Made by a program: the position numbers and the translations under genes. Of a stretch of DNA of 64,000 bases, positions 30,301 to 39,120 are shown piece after piece. How positions within the stretch are numbered: the stretch's first letter is position 1; the number at the start of each line of letters is the position of its first letter. This DNA comes from Thiomonas sp. FB-6 (GTDB taxonomy: Bacteria > Pseudomonadota > Gammaproteobacteria > Burkholderiales > Burkholderiaceae_C). The stretch spans positions 248,001 through 312,000 of the forward strand of contig NZ_KB898471.1 in NCBI RefSeq assembly GCF_000377645.1, in the 5' to 3' direction. The notes under the pieces were generated by a model that saw only the letters and a list, made by a program, of their open reading frames with translations, was not told where the DNA came from and ran no database searches.

Positions 30301-31620
30301 TCAACCCGGCTCGGCGACTCCGCCGGCCGGCCCGGCAGGCGGCCCCCCGGCGCGCCGGCGCTTGGCACGCTGCAGGTACCAGGTGGCCAGCAGCGCGGCG
30401 GCGACGCCCGAGGCGGCTCCCACGCCCAGGGCCCAGCGCGGCCCGAAGGTATCGGCCACCCAGCCCACCAGCGGCGCGCCCAGCGGGGTGCAGCCCAGGA
30501 AGATGCCCATGTAGATGGCCATGACCCGTCCGCGCATGAAGGGCTCGGTGGACAACTGCACCATGCTGTTGGTGGAGGTGGTGAAGGTCTGCGCCAGCGA
30601 GCCCACCAGCGCCAGCACGATGCCGAAGCTCCAGGGCCCGGGCATCAGCGCGGCCAGCGCGCAGGCCACGCCGAAGGACAGCGCGCTCACGCGCAACAGC
30701 ACCAGGTGCGGGCGCTTGCGCCCGGCCACGAGCAAGGCGCCGGCCACCGAGCCCACGGCCATGCACGAGGACAGCACTCCGTACAGGTCGGGCCCGCCAT
30801 GGAAGGCGCTCACCGACATGGTGGAAATGAAGATGGGGAAGTTCAGCCCGTAGGTCCCGACCAGGAACAGCATGGTCAGCGCGACGATCAGGTCCGGGCG
30901 CCCACGCAGGTAGCGAAAGCCCTCGGCGATGCCCGAGGGGCCGGCCGGCGCACGCGGCGGGCGCCGCAACTCGGCCGTGCGCATGGCCGCCAGCGCGGCG
31001 ATGACCGCCACGAAGGACAGGGAGTTGATGACGAACACCCAGCCGCTGCCCACCGCGGCGATCATCAGCCCGGCCACCGCCGGGCCCACCAGGCGGGCGC
31101 CGTTGAACAGCGTGGAGTTCAACGCCACGGCGTTGGGCAGGCCCTCGTCGCCGACCAGCTCGGCCACGAAGGTCTGGCGCGCCGGGGCGTCGAAGGAGCT
31201 CACGCAGCCCAGCACGCCGGCGAAGGCGTAGACCTGCCACAGCGTGACCACGCCGGCCAGGGTCAGCAGGCCCAGGCCCAGCGCCAGCACCGCCATCGCC
31301 GACTGGGTCACCATGAGCAGGCGCCGGCGGTCGAAGTGGTCGGCGGCCATGCCGGCCAGGGGCATGAGCACGATGGGAGGGCCGAACTGCAGGGACATCA
31401 CCAGCCCGACCGAGGCGCCGCTGTCGTGGGTGAGCACGGTCAGCACCAGCCAGTCCTGGGCGATGCGCTGCATCCAGGTCCCGATGTTCGACACCAGCGC
31501 GCCGCCGGCCCAGATGCGGTAGTTGTAGCCCTGCAGCGAATGGAAGGTGCGCAGCAGGGCGCCCGCGAAGCGCGCGCGCGGGCCCGCGCCGGGAGTCGAC
31601 GAGGAAACGTTGGGGTTCAT
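30301..31620 (-). CDS. MFS transporter, EntS-like (MFS_3) family
   Basis: A 439-residue, 12-helix major facilitator. The N-terminal FHSLQGYNYRIWAGGALVSNIGTWMQRIAQDWLVL matches the EntS/MFS_3 group, which includes siderophore exporters and many uncharacterised efflux proteins. MAADHFDRRRLLM is the motif-A loop. No siderophore biosynthesis genes are near, so the substrate is unknown. It lies upstream of the APC permease on the same strand with a 127-bp gap. Confidence 0.85.
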   Translation of the reverse strand: MNPNVSSSTPGAGPRARFAGALLRTFHSLQGYNYRIWAGGALVSNIGTWMQRIAQDWLVLTVLTHDSGASVGLVMSLQFGPPIVLMPLAGMAADHFDRRRLLMVTQSAMAVLALGLGLLTLAGVVTLWQVYAFAGVLGCVSSFDAPARQTFVAELVGDEGLPNAVALNSTLFNGARLVGPAVAGLMIAAVGSGWVFVINSLSFVAVIAALAAMRTAELRRPPRAPAGPSGIAEGFRYLRGRPDLIVALTMLFLVGTYGLNFPIFISTMSVSAFHGGPDLYGVLSSCMAVGSVAGALLVAGRKRPHLVLLRVSALSFGVACALAALMPGPWSFGIVLALVGSLAQTFTTSTNSMVQLSTEPFMRGRVMAIYMGIFLGCTPLGAPLVGWVADTFGPRWALGVGAASGVAAALLATWYLQRAKRRRAGGPPAGPAGGVAEPG

Positions 31621-31735
31621 GGAGCATGCCGCCGCGCAAGCTCGGCGCGGTGCGGGCAGAGCGCTACTCTACGCCGCAATCGCCCGGGGCGTGCGGGCCC
31701 GCAACGCCACGGGAGCACCCTCCGGCGCGCCCGGT

Positions 31736-32722
31736 CTACGACCGGGATGGGCCCGGCATCCAGTCCCCGGATTCGAAGGCCTGGACGAAGGCCTCCAGTT
31801 CGCCCGGCGGCAGGACATCGATGCCGCCGGCCCCGGCGCGCCCGGCGCCGCCGAAGCGCCGGCACAGCTCGTGGGCGCCGTGGGGTGCGCGCAGGGGCGC
31901 GCGCACGCTGGCGGCCAGCGTGCCCGCGGCGGTGTCGCGCAGCACCGCGTGCGCCAGCGCCGGGCGCTGCCCGGCCAGCAGGTTGGCCAGGCTGCCGCCG
32001 ACGCGCCGGCTCCACGCGGAGTCGGGAAGGCGCCAGATGCGTGCGCCGGGGTGTTCGCGCCACGGCCCCAGGCGCAGCGCCTGCTCCAGATCGGCCTGGC
32101 GCAGCTCGTCGATGCGCCCGATGATCGGCTCGTGCCCCAGCAGCTGGAACGGATCCTGGTAGCGCACCAGCCGTTCGTACAGCTCCGCGGGCGCCATCAG
32201 CACGTCGCGCTCGTCGTCGCCGTAGGCGTTGTAGTTCACCACCTCTCCGAGGCGGCGCAGCGCCGCGCACCGCTGCGCGTCGAGCCCCTCGCGCAGCGCC
32301 AGCGCGTCGGCCACGCCGGCCAGGTTGTCGCCGTAGGCGCCCACCAGGGCCCACAGGCGCCTGCGTCCGCGCAGGAAACGGTCGACCAGCAGGCTGCTGC
32401 ACATGCTCGGGGAGAAGTCCAGATGCGCCCGCAGCCGGGGGTGGCGAGGCACCGCGTCCACCGCGTGGTGGTCGAAGTAGCGCACGATGGCCCCCTCGCG
32501 CAACAGCCGCAGCAGCTCGGCCAGGTTGCGCTGCATGGACAGGTCGCACACCAGGATGCGGTCGCCCGGCCGCGCCTGCACCCGGCGCAGCAGCTCGATG
32601 TCGCGCTTGAGTCCCGTGACCAGCAGGGCCGGCGCCGGCTCGGCCTGGCGCCACTGCACGACGGCGCACAGCCCGTCGGCGTCGCCGTTGCACACGTCGA
32701 TGCGGCGCGCCGGCATGGTCAT
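31736..32722 (-). CDS. DHH-family phosphoesterase
   Basis: A 328-residue protein with the DHH phosphoesterase metal motifs: Asp14-Ala-Asp-Gly near the N-terminus (CNGDADGLCA), LVCDLSM, and Asp84-His-His (YFDHHAVD). A C-terminal DHHA1-like region ends AHELCRRFGGAGRAGAGGI. Relatives hydrolyse small phosphodiesters such as nano-RNA or cyclic dinucleotides, but I cannot name the substrate. The ATG at 32722 overlaps the stop of the upstream kinase gene (ATGA), so the pair is co-translated. Confidence 0.82.
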   Translation of the reverse strand: MTMPARRIDVCNGDADGLCAVVQWRQAEPAPALLVTGLKRDIELLRRVQARPGDRILVCDLSMQRNLAELLRLLREGAIVRYFDHHAVDAVPRHPRLRAHLDFSPSMCSSLLVDRFLRGRRRLWALVGAYGDNLAGVADALALREGLDAQRCAALRRLGEVVNYNAYGDDERDVLMAPAELYERLVRYQDPFQLLGHEPIIGRIDELRQADLEQALRLGPWREHPGARIWRLPDSAWSRRVGGSLANLLAGQRPALAHAVLRDTAAGTLAASVRAPLRAPHGAHELCRRFGGAGRAGAGGIDVLPPGELEAFVQAFESGDWMPGPSRS

Positions 32723-34293
32723 GGCGGGCCGGCGGCGCCGCGGTCCATGGCCGCCCAGCGCGCGGCCAGCGCGGCCACGTCGACCGGCACGCCGGTGTCC
32801 ACGTCGAGCCGGCATGCCTGCTCGTCGGGGCGCAGCTGGTCGCCGCGCGCGAGTTGCGCCTCCAGCACCCGCAGGTCGGCCTCGGAGGCATCGTCGGCGC
32901 GCGCGCGCCGCGCCAGCACCCGCTGGCGCAGCAGCCCGGCGTCGGCATGGCAGTCCAGCAGCGTGAAGGGCACGCCCATGGAGGCCGCCAGCGCGCGGAA
33001 GGAATCGCGCTGGGAGGCTTGCAGGAAGGCCGCGTCCACGATCACGGCATGGCCGGCCGCCAGCACGTTTCGCGCCGCCCGGCGCAGCCGCGCGTAGGTG
33101 GCGCGCGTGGCCCGCGCCGAATAGGCGCGCGGCGCGTCGGTCGGCTCCAGGGCGCCCAGGCCGAACAGGCGCTTGCGCTCCACGTCCGAGCGCAGGCGCA
33201 CCGCGCCCGCCGCCTCGAGCAGCGCCAGGGCCAGGTGGCTCTTGCCCGAGCCGGAGGGCCCGCGGGTGATCAGCAGGCGCGGCTGTGCGCGCAGCGCCAG
33301 GCGCGAGGCCGCCGCCAGGTAGTCGGGGCCGGCGGCGGCCACGCCCTGCGCGCGGCGGATGGCGAGCACCAGCGCCCGCACCAGCGCGCGGTAGACCAGG
33401 TAGTAGCGGTGCACGGCCATGCCGGCGTGATCCCCGGTGGCCTCGAGCCAGCCGTCGAGCAGGCGCCAGGCCAGGTCCCCGCGACCGTGCGCATGCAGGT
33501 CCATGCAGGCGAAGGCGATGTCGGCCTGCACGTCGATCCAGCGCAGCGCGGGATCGAACTCGATGCAGTCGAAGGCCGTGGCGCGGCCGTCGAGCTCGAT
33601 CAGGTTGTCCAGGTGCAGGTCACCGTGCCCCTCGCGCACCCAGCCGTCGCGGCGGCGCGCCTCGAAGCGCCGGCGCAGGCGCCGCCCCTCGGCGGCGCAC
33701 CAGGCGGCCAGCGGCGCGAGCCGCGGCTCGGGACCGTGGCGCGCGAGCGCGCCGAGCACCTGCGCCGTGTCGCCCACGACCGCGCGGGGCGCGCCATAGC
33801 CGGAGCCGGGCTGCGCGCGCGGGGCACGCAAGTGGAAGGCCGCGAGCGTGGCCGCCAGGCCGTCCAGCGTGGCGCCGTCCAGGCGGCCTTCGGCCAGGCG
33901 CCGGCCGAGCAGGGCGTCGTCCGGGAACTGGCGCATGCGCAGCGCGTGGTCCACCACGGGGCCGCCGCCGCTCAGGCGCGGCCGGGCCGGGCTGCCGCGC
34001 ACGGGCACGACGTCCAGGTACAGCTGCGGCGCAAGGCGCCGGTTCAGGCGCAGTTCCTCGTGGCAGGCGCGGCGCCTGGCCTGGGCGCTGGAGAAATCCA
34101 GGAAGCCCAGGCGAAGCGGCTTCTTGATCTTCCACGCCTGTTCGCCGTCGAGCAGCACCCAGGACACATGGGTCTCCACCAGGCGCACCGGGCGGGCGCA
34201 GGCCTGCTGCAGCCAGGCCCTCAGCGCGAGGATGTCCAGCATGCGCGGCGGGCGTGCCGCGTCGGACCTCGGCTCGAAGTGCTGCGTCACCAT
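32719..34293 (-). CDS. APH-like phosphotransferase fused to AAA/zeta-type P-loop kinase
   Basis: A 524-residue two-domain protein. The N-terminal ~330 residues resemble aminoglycoside/choline-kinase folds, with the catalytic loop GHGDLHLDNLIEL and the metal Asp in AFDCIEFDP. The C-terminal domain is a P-loop kinase with Walker A GPSGSGKS at about residue 355 and VIVDAAFLQ later. This is the COG2187+COG0645 arrangement, annotated as bifunctional aminoglycoside phosphotransferase/ATP-binding protein, but real substrates are unknown. It overlaps the DHH phosphoesterase gene, implying a joint task. Confidence 0.82.
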   Translation of the reverse strand: MVTQHFEPRSDAARPPRMLDILALRAWLQQACARPVRLVETHVSWVLLDGEQAWKIKKPLRLGFLDFSSAQARRRACHEELRLNRRLAPQLYLDVVPVRGSPARPRLSGGGPVVDHALRMRQFPDDALLGRRLAEGRLDGATLDGLAATLAAFHLRAPRAQPGSGYGAPRAVVGDTAQVLGALARHGPEPRLAPLAAWCAAEGRRLRRRFEARRRDGWVREGHGDLHLDNLIELDGRATAFDCIEFDPALRWIDVQADIAFACMDLHAHGRGDLAWRLLDGWLEATGDHAGMAVHRYYLVYRALVRALVLAIRRAQGVAAAGPDYLAAASRLALRAQPRLLITRGPSGSGKSHLALALLEAAGAVRLRSDVERKRLFGLGALEPTDAPRAYSARATRATYARLRRAARNVLAAGHAVIVDAAFLQASQRDSFRALAASMGVPFTLLDCHADAGLLRQRVLARRARADDASEADLRVLEAQLARGDQLRPDEQACRLDVDTGVPVDVAALAARWAAMDRGAAGPP

Positions 34294-34316
34294 GCGCCGG
34301 CCTCCCTGGCGCTGGC

Positions 34317-35972
34317 TCAGGGCGCCACGCCGCGCTTGACCGCCCGGGCCATGCCCGGCGGCAGGCGATGCAGCGCGTCGAGCAGGTGCGGCAGCAGGCG
34401 CAGCCTGAGCCCGCCGTAGGCCCGCGGCACCACGGCCTCGATCAGGTGGGGGCCCGGCCGCTCCAGGGCATGCCGCAGCGCGGCTGCGAACTCCTGCGCC
34501 GTGCTCGCGCGCCGCGCCGGCACACCCATGCCCTCGGCCAGGCGCACGAAGTCCAGGCCGGGCCTGCCCAGGTCGAATTGCTCCCTCGCGCGCGCTCCGC
34601 CGTGTCCGGCGCCCACGCGCTGCAGTTCGAGCTCGAGAATCGAATAGGCACGGTTGTTGAGCACCACCGCCACCACGTGCACGCCCTCGCGCGCCATGCT
34701 CCACAAGGCCTGCGGGGTGTACATGGCGGCTCCGTCGCCGACCAGCGCGATCACCGGCCGGTCGGGGCAGGCCACGGCCGCGCCCAGCGCCAGCGGCAGG
34801 CCCTGGCCGATCGCACCGCCCGTCAGGCTGAGCAGGTCGTGCGCCGGCGCGCCGGCGGTGAAGGCCGGCAGCATCAACCCCGAGGTCTGGGCCTCGTCGA
34901 CCACGATGGCGCGCTCGGGCAGCAGGTGGCCCAGCGCCTGGCACACCTTGCGCGCATTGAGCCCGCCGCGTGGCAGGGGCGGGCGGGAAACGGCCTGCAG
35001 GGGCAGCGGCGCGGCCTGCGCGTCCAGCAGCCGGGCCAGGCGCTGCACGGCGTCGTGCAGGTCCTGGCGCGGTTGCGCCAGCGCCTGCACGCGGCAGCCG
35101 CAAGGCAGCAGGCGCGCCGGCTTGCCGGGATAGGCGAAGAAGGACACCGGCTCGCGCGCATCCAGCAGCAGCAGTTCGTCCACCCCGGCCAGTTGCACCG
35201 AGGCCAGCTCGGACAGGTAGGCCAGGCGCTCCACCGGCGGCAGGCCCGCGCCGCGCTGCATGCGCGCCGGGAACACCTCCCCCAGCAGCCGCGCGCCGGT
35301 GTGCGCCGCGATGCGCGCGGCCAGCTGCAGCACGGGCTCGCGCAGCGCCCGCCCGCCGAGCAGCAGGGCCGCGCGCCGGCCGGCGCCGAGGGCGCTCGCA
35401 GCCGCGCGCACCGCGTCATCGTCCACGCGGGGCGGCGCGGCTGCCGGCGCTGGCCGCAGCGCCTCGGCGCCTTCGCCCCAGGACACGTCGGCCGGCAGGA
35501 TCAGCGTGGCCACCTGGCCGGGCGCCTCGCCCGCGGCGGCCAGCGCCTGCAGCGCGTCGCCGCAAAGCTCGGCGCTGGATGTGCTGCGACGCAGCCAGCC
35601 CGAGACGCTGCGTGCGACGGTCTCGATGTCGGACTGCAGCGGCGTGTCGTAGGCCGCGTGCGTGGACGCGTGGTCGCCCACGATGTTGAGCAGGGGCACC
35701 CGCGCCTTGCGCGCGTTGTGCAGGTTGGCCAGGCCGTTGCCCAGGCCGCAGCCCAGATGCAGCAGCGTGGCCGCCGCGCGCCCGCGCATGCGGGCGTAGC
35801 CGTCGGCCGCCCCGGTGGCCACGCCCTCGAACAGCGTGAGCACGGCGCGCATGCGCGGCTCGGAGTCCAGCGCGGCGACGAAGTGCATCTCCGAGGTGCC
35901 GGGGTTGGTGAAGCACACGTCGACCCCCGCGTCGGCGAGGGTGCGCAGCAAGGCCTGGGCGGCTGCGGGCAT
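34317..35972 (-). CDS. Thiamine-pyrophosphate-dependent enzyme (acetolactate synthase / benzoylformate decarboxylase-like)
   Basis: A 551-residue TPP enzyme with three domains. The N-domain has FTNPGTSEMHFVAAL and the cofactor-activating Glu in LFEGVATGAADGYARM. The C-domain has the TPP/Mg motif GDGAAMYT through VVLNN. It resembles the acetolactate-synthase-large-subunit-like family close to MdlC rather than IlvB. No small regulatory subunit is adjacent, which argues against branched-chain amino acid synthesis. Divergent from a MarR regulator, suggesting inducible breakdown of a 2-keto acid. Confidence 0.82.
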   Translation of the reverse strand: MPAAAQALLRTLADAGVDVCFTNPGTSEMHFVAALDSEPRMRAVLTLFEGVATGAADGYARMRGRAAATLLHLGCGLGNGLANLHNARKARVPLLNIVGDHASTHAAYDTPLQSDIETVARSVSGWLRRSTSSAELCGDALQALAAAGEAPGQVATLILPADVSWGEGAEALRPAPAAAPPRVDDDAVRAAASALGAGRRAALLLGGRALREPVLQLAARIAAHTGARLLGEVFPARMQRGAGLPPVERLAYLSELASVQLAGVDELLLLDAREPVSFFAYPGKPARLLPCGCRVQALAQPRQDLHDAVQRLARLLDAQAAPLPLQAVSRPPLPRGGLNARKVCQALGHLLPERAIVVDEAQTSGLMLPAFTAGAPAHDLLSLTGGAIGQGLPLALGAAVACPDRPVIALVGDGAAMYTPQALWSMAREGVHVVAVVLNNRAYSILELELQRVGAGHGGARAREQFDLGRPGLDFVRLAEGMGVPARRASTAQEFAAALRHALERPGPHLIEAVVPRAYGGLRLRLLPHLLDALHRLPPGMARAVKRGVAP

Positions 35973-36101
35973 GGCGGTGGACTCCTGGGACCTGGGACAG
36001 GTGGGGCCGTCGCCTGCAAGCCTACGCCTTCGCGCGAACCCCTCTCGCCCAAGGCGGCGGAAGCGTCCACAATAGGGGTCGCACCGACTCTGCGCGCCGC
36101 C

Positions 36102-36668
36102 ATGCCCCCTTCTCCCTCCCCGCCGCCCGCGGATGCGCCGGCCGCACCGGACCTCGCCGCCGGCGCGGCGCGCAAGACGGTGGACCTGCGCAACTACGCG
36201 CCCGCCTACCTGAGCTGGATTTCCAACAAGCTCTCGCGCGGCGCCTCGCAAGCCTATCTGGCGGCCTTCGACGTGGGCATCGAGGTCTGGCGCATCCTGG
36301 TGCTGCTGGCCATCGAGCCGGCGCTGTCGGCCCAGCACATCTGCCGGGTCATGGGCATGGACAAGGCGCAGGTCAGCCGCTGTTTCAAGAGCATGCAGGC
36401 CAAGGGCCTGATCCGCGTGGCCCTGGACCCGCGCGACGGCCGCCTGCGCATCGCCTCCATCACCCCGGCCGGCCGCGAGCTGCATGACAGCATCTACGAC
36501 CTGGCGCTGGAGCGCGAACGCGCGCTGCTGTCGGGCTTGAGCGCGGAGGAACGCGCGCAGCTGCTGCGGCTGCTGCACAAGGTGCACGACAGCCTCGGGC
36601 TGGCCGAGGAGGCCACGCGGGATTTCCTCGCCGCTCACCATCCCGGTGCGCGGCGCCGCCGGGGCTGA
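36102..36668 (+). CDS. MarR-family transcriptional regulator
   Basis: A 188-residue winged-helix protein. The core includes IEVWRILVLLAIEPALSAQHICRVMGMDKAQVSRCFKSMQ, with the recognition helix in the second half, and the wing DPRDGRLRIASI. About 30 Pro/Ala-rich residues precede the core. The ATG at 36102 is the first reasonable start after a long antisense-derived open frame. Only 129 bp separate it from the divergent TPP-enzyme gene, its likely target. Confidence 0.88.
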   Translation: MPPSPSPPPADAPAAPDLAAGAARKTVDLRNYAPAYLSWISNKLSRGASQAYLAAFDVGIEVWRILVLLAIEPALSAQHICRVMGMDKAQVSRCFKSMQAKGLIRVALDPRDGRLRIASITPAGRELHDSIYDLALERERALLSGLSAEERAQLLRLLHKVHDSLGLAEEATRDFLAAHHPGARRRRG

Positions 36669-36669
36669 T

Positions 36670-37137
36670 TCAGAGCCCGAGCTCGGACAGTCCCGGATGG
36701 TCGTCGGGGCGGCGCCCCAGGGGCCAGAAATACTTGCGATCGGCCTCGCGGATGGGCAGGTCGTTGATGCTGGCGTGGCGCACGGCCATCAGTCCGTGGG
36801 CGTCGAACTGCCAGTTCTCGTTGCCGTAGCTGCGGTACCACTGGCCGGCATCGTCATGCCACTCGTAGGCGAAGCGCACGGCGATGCGATCCTCGCCGAA
36901 GGCCCACAGTTCCTTGATCAGGCGGTAGTCGAGTTCGCGCGCCCACTTGCGCTCCAGGAACCCGCGCACCTGCTCGCGGCCCACCGGGAATTCCGCCCGA
37001 TTGCGCCAGCGCGTGTCGACCGTGTAGGCCAGCACCACGCGCGCGGGGTCGCGGGTGTTCCAGGCATCCTCGGCCATGCGCACCTTCTGCATGGCGGTTT
37101 CGCGGGTGAAGGGCGGCAGCGGCGGACGGCTTTCCAT
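36670..37137 (-). CDS. NTF2-like protein, DUF1348 family
   Basis: A 155-residue cone-shaped NTF2-fold protein. Recognised by [38 protein letters not shown] and [21 protein letters not shown], which are characteristic of the DUF1348 nuclear-transport-factor-2-like family. Function is unknown; relatives are often induced by solvents or redox stress. It is convergent with the MarR gene, whose stop is next to its own, and divergent from the cupin gene. Confidence 0.85.
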   Translation of the reverse strand: MESRPPLPPFTRETAMQKVRMAEDAWNTRDPARVVLAYTVDTRWRNRAEFPVGREQVRGFLERKWARELDYRLIKELWAFGEDRIAVRFAYEWHDDAGQWYRSYGNENWQFDAHGLMAVRHASINDLPIREADRKYFWPLGRRPDDHPGLSELGL

Positions 37138-37315
37138 GGCGGACTCCAGACGGGCAACGGCAGGGGGACGGCGCGCGCGGCGGCATCCACGAGAGCAGTC
37201 TATTGCGCACGCGCCGGAATGGCCCGGCGGCCGCGGGCACGTGCGCCGCGAGCGCGCGCGCGTGCTCCCTGCTAGTCTTTCCACATCTTCATCTTGTTTC
37301 GCCAATTCCGGCACG

Positions 37316-37996
37316 ATGGAACTTCACGCCGATTTCTCCGCCCGCGTGGCGATCGATACGCAGGCCGAACCCTGGGTGGCGTCGCCGCAGCCCGGCATCG
37401 AGCGGCGCATGCTCGACCGCGTGGGCGGCGAGGTGGCGCGCGCCACCAGTCTCGTGCGCTACGCGCCCCACAGCCAATTCCCGCAGCACGAGCACGGCCT
37501 GGGCGAGGAAATCCTGGTGCTGTCGGGCGTGTTCGCCGACGAACACGGCGAATATCCGGCGGGCACCTATCTGCGCAACCCGCCGGGCACGCGCCATGCG
37601 CCGCGTTCCATGCCGGGCTGCGAGCTCTTCGTCAAGCTACGCCAGTTCCAGCCCGGCGACGACCGGCAGCTGCGCATCGACACCCGCGGCGCGGCCTTCG
37701 TGCCCGGGCTCGTAGCGGGGCTGCAGGTGCTGCCCCTGCACGAATTCGCCGACGAACATGTCGCGCTGGTGCGGTGGGCCCCCGGCACGCGCTTCCAGGC
37801 CCACGCCCACTGGGGCGGCGAGGAGATCCTGGTGCTCGAGGGCGTGTTCAGCGACGAGCACGGACACTACCCGGCCGGCAGCTGGCTGCGCAGCCCCCAT
37901 CTCAGCCGCCACCAGCCTTTCAGCGACCCCGGCTGCCTGATCTACGTGAAGGTGGGGCACCTGCACCCGGATCTGCTGGCGCCGCCGCCGGTCTAG
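37316..37996 (+). CDS. Double-cupin protein, ChrR-type
   Basis: A 226-residue protein made of two cupin repeats, each with the ChrR-like pattern. Repeat one has [20 protein letters not shown] and repeat two has [20 protein letters not shown], both followed by a YPAG-x-[YW]LR segment. The histidines and Glu form a likely metal site in each repeat. In Rhodobacter ChrR this fold is the C-terminal part of an anti-sigma factor, but the zinc-binding anti-sigma domain is missing here, so an enzyme or sensor role is more likely. The stop overlaps the convergent HbpS-like gene by four bases. Confidence 0.82.
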   Translation: MELHADFSARVAIDTQAEPWVASPQPGIERRMLDRVGGEVARATSLVRYAPHSQFPQHEHGLGEEILVLSGVFADEHGEYPAGTYLRNPPGTRHAPRSMPGCELFVKLRQFQPGDDRQLRIDTRGAAFVPGLVAGLQVLPLHEFADEHVALVRWAPGTRFQAHAHWGGEEILVLEGVFSDEHGHYPAGSWLRSPHLSRHQPFSDPGCLIYVKVGHLHPDLLAPPPV

Positions 37997-38454
37997 ACCT
38001 CGGAAACCTTGGCGCCGGTGTCGGCCACCAGGCCCAGCGCCCGCACGGCGGCCACCGCGCACAGCTCGTCGTTGTCGGCGGTGTCGCCGGTCACGCCGAT
38101 GGAGCCCAGCAGCAGGCCCTGCGCGTCGCGCACCAGCACGCCGCCGGGAAGCGGCACCACGTTGCCCCCGCTGAGGTCCGACAAGGCCCCATAGAACACG
38201 GGCTGGGTCGCCGCGCGGCGCGCCAGTTCGCGGCCGCCGAATCCCATGGCCAGCACGCCCCAGGCCTTGGCCACCGCGATCTGCGGACGCAGCAGGCTGG
38301 AGCCGTCGGAGCGCAGCAGCACCATCAGGTGGCCTCCGCGGTCGAGCACCGCCGCGGTGAGCACGGCCAGACCGCGCCGGCGCCCCTCGGCCAGGGCCTG
38401 CCGGCACAAGTCCAGCGCGATGTCCATGGTCCACTGCCCCGCTTGTTCGCTCAT
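37993..38454 (-). CDS. GlcG/HbpS family heme-binding-like protein
   Basis: A 153-residue single-domain protein of the GlcG/HbpS (PduO C-terminal-like) family. Hallmarks are AVLDRGGHLMVLLRSDGS, QIAVAKAWGVLAMG, VPLPGGVLVRDAQGLLLGSIGVTG and the C-terminal DNDELCAVAAVRAL. Family members bind heme or cobalamin-like cofactors or act in glycolate-linked operons, but no glc genes are adjacent. The function is therefore open. Confidence 0.82.
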   Translation of the reverse strand: MSEQAGQWTMDIALDLCRQALAEGRRRGLAVLTAAVLDRGGHLMVLLRSDGSSLLRPQIAVAKAWGVLAMGFGGRELARRAATQPVFYGALSDLSGGNVVPLPGGVLVRDAQGLLLGSIGVTGDTADNDELCAVAAVRALGLVADTGAKVSEV

Positions 38455-38536
38455 GCCCCGCTCCCGCCCGCTGCCTGCCGTCGAAGGCCTCCAGTGTAGG
38501 AGGCCCGCGGCGGGCGCGCGGGGCGCGCACGGCGCG

Positions 38537-38959
38537 CTACAGCTTGTGGGTGGTGAGCAGGATGCTGGTCTCGGTGTTGGCGATGCCGTCGACCATGCGG
38601 ATGGCGGCCAGCACGCGGTCGAAGCTCTCGAGGTTGTCCGCGCGCAGCTCGGCCATCAGGTCCCAGCGCCCGTTGGTGGTGTGCAGCGCGGTGACCGCCG
38701 GGTGGCCGCGCAGCTGGCGCAACACCTCCTGCGCGCGGTTGCCCTCCACCTCGATGCTCATGATGGCGCGGATGCGGTGGCCTTCCGCCTGGGGCTTCAG
38801 GCGCAGCGTGTAGCCCACGATCACGCCGTCGCGCTCGAGCCGCGCCAAGCGGTTCTGCACCGTGGCCCGCGCCACGCGCAATTTCTTCGCCAGCGCCACC
38901 ACCGGCAGGCGCGCGTCGTCGCGCAGCAGGGCGATGAGTTCGGCATCGAGGTCGTCCAT
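38537..38959 (-). CDS. Lrp/AsnC-family transcriptional regulator
   Basis: A 140-residue Lrp-type regulator. An N-terminal helix-turn-helix (DAELIALLRDDARLPVVALAKKLRVARATVQNRL) is joined to a C-terminal RAM effector domain (IMSIEVEGNRAQEVL; NGRWDLMAELRADNLESFD). It is divergent from ornithine cyclodeaminase and the CtlX-type hydrolase, and an 8-bp inverted repeat lies in the shared promoter. It probably senses ornithine, citrulline or a related amino acid and controls both directions. Confidence 0.9.
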   Translation of the reverse strand: MDDLDAELIALLRDDARLPVVALAKKLRVARATVQNRLARLERDGVIVGYTLRLKPQAEGHRIRAIMSIEVEGNRAQEVLRQLRGHPAVTALHTTNGRWDLMAELRADNLESFDRVLAAIRMVDGIANTETSILLTTHKL

Positions 38960-38968
38960 CGGATCTCC

Positions 38969-38997
38969 CACTTTGCACTGATGATGCTGGCAAAGTG
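38969..38997. promoter_or_regulatory. Probable Lrp/AsnC operator, inverted repeat CACTTTGC-N13-GCAAAGTG
   Basis: The two 8-bp arms, 38969-38976 and 38990-38997, are perfect inverse complements. The site begins ten bases upstream of the Lrp-type regulator ATG on its strand. A possible weak promoter for the ornithine cyclodeaminase (TTGCAC, 17 bp, TGTACG; 38973-39001) overlaps it. Confidence 0.6.
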
Positions 38998-39033
38998 TAC
39001 GTTTCATACCAAAACCTGCCACAGTGCATTCTT

Positions 39034-39040
39034 CAAAGTG
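39034..39040 (+). promoter_or_regulatory. Third CAAAGTG half-site
   Basis: CAAAGTG recurs 43 bp downstream of the matching half of the inverted repeat, on the same face within four helical turns. Lrp-family octamers often bind such phased half-sites. Confidence 0.4.
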
Positions 39041-39120
39041 GCATGACCCGGGGGAACAATGAGCCATCGCCGCCAGCGCCCTGCGCACGCCGGCTCCGCA
39101 TTCCCGCAGGAGATTTGCCC

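Noticed and set aside
32719-34293. Aminoglycoside resistance gene
   Set aside because: The APH-like domain is fused to a P-loop kinase and linked to a DHH phosphoesterase; this COG2187-type family is not a known resistance determinant.
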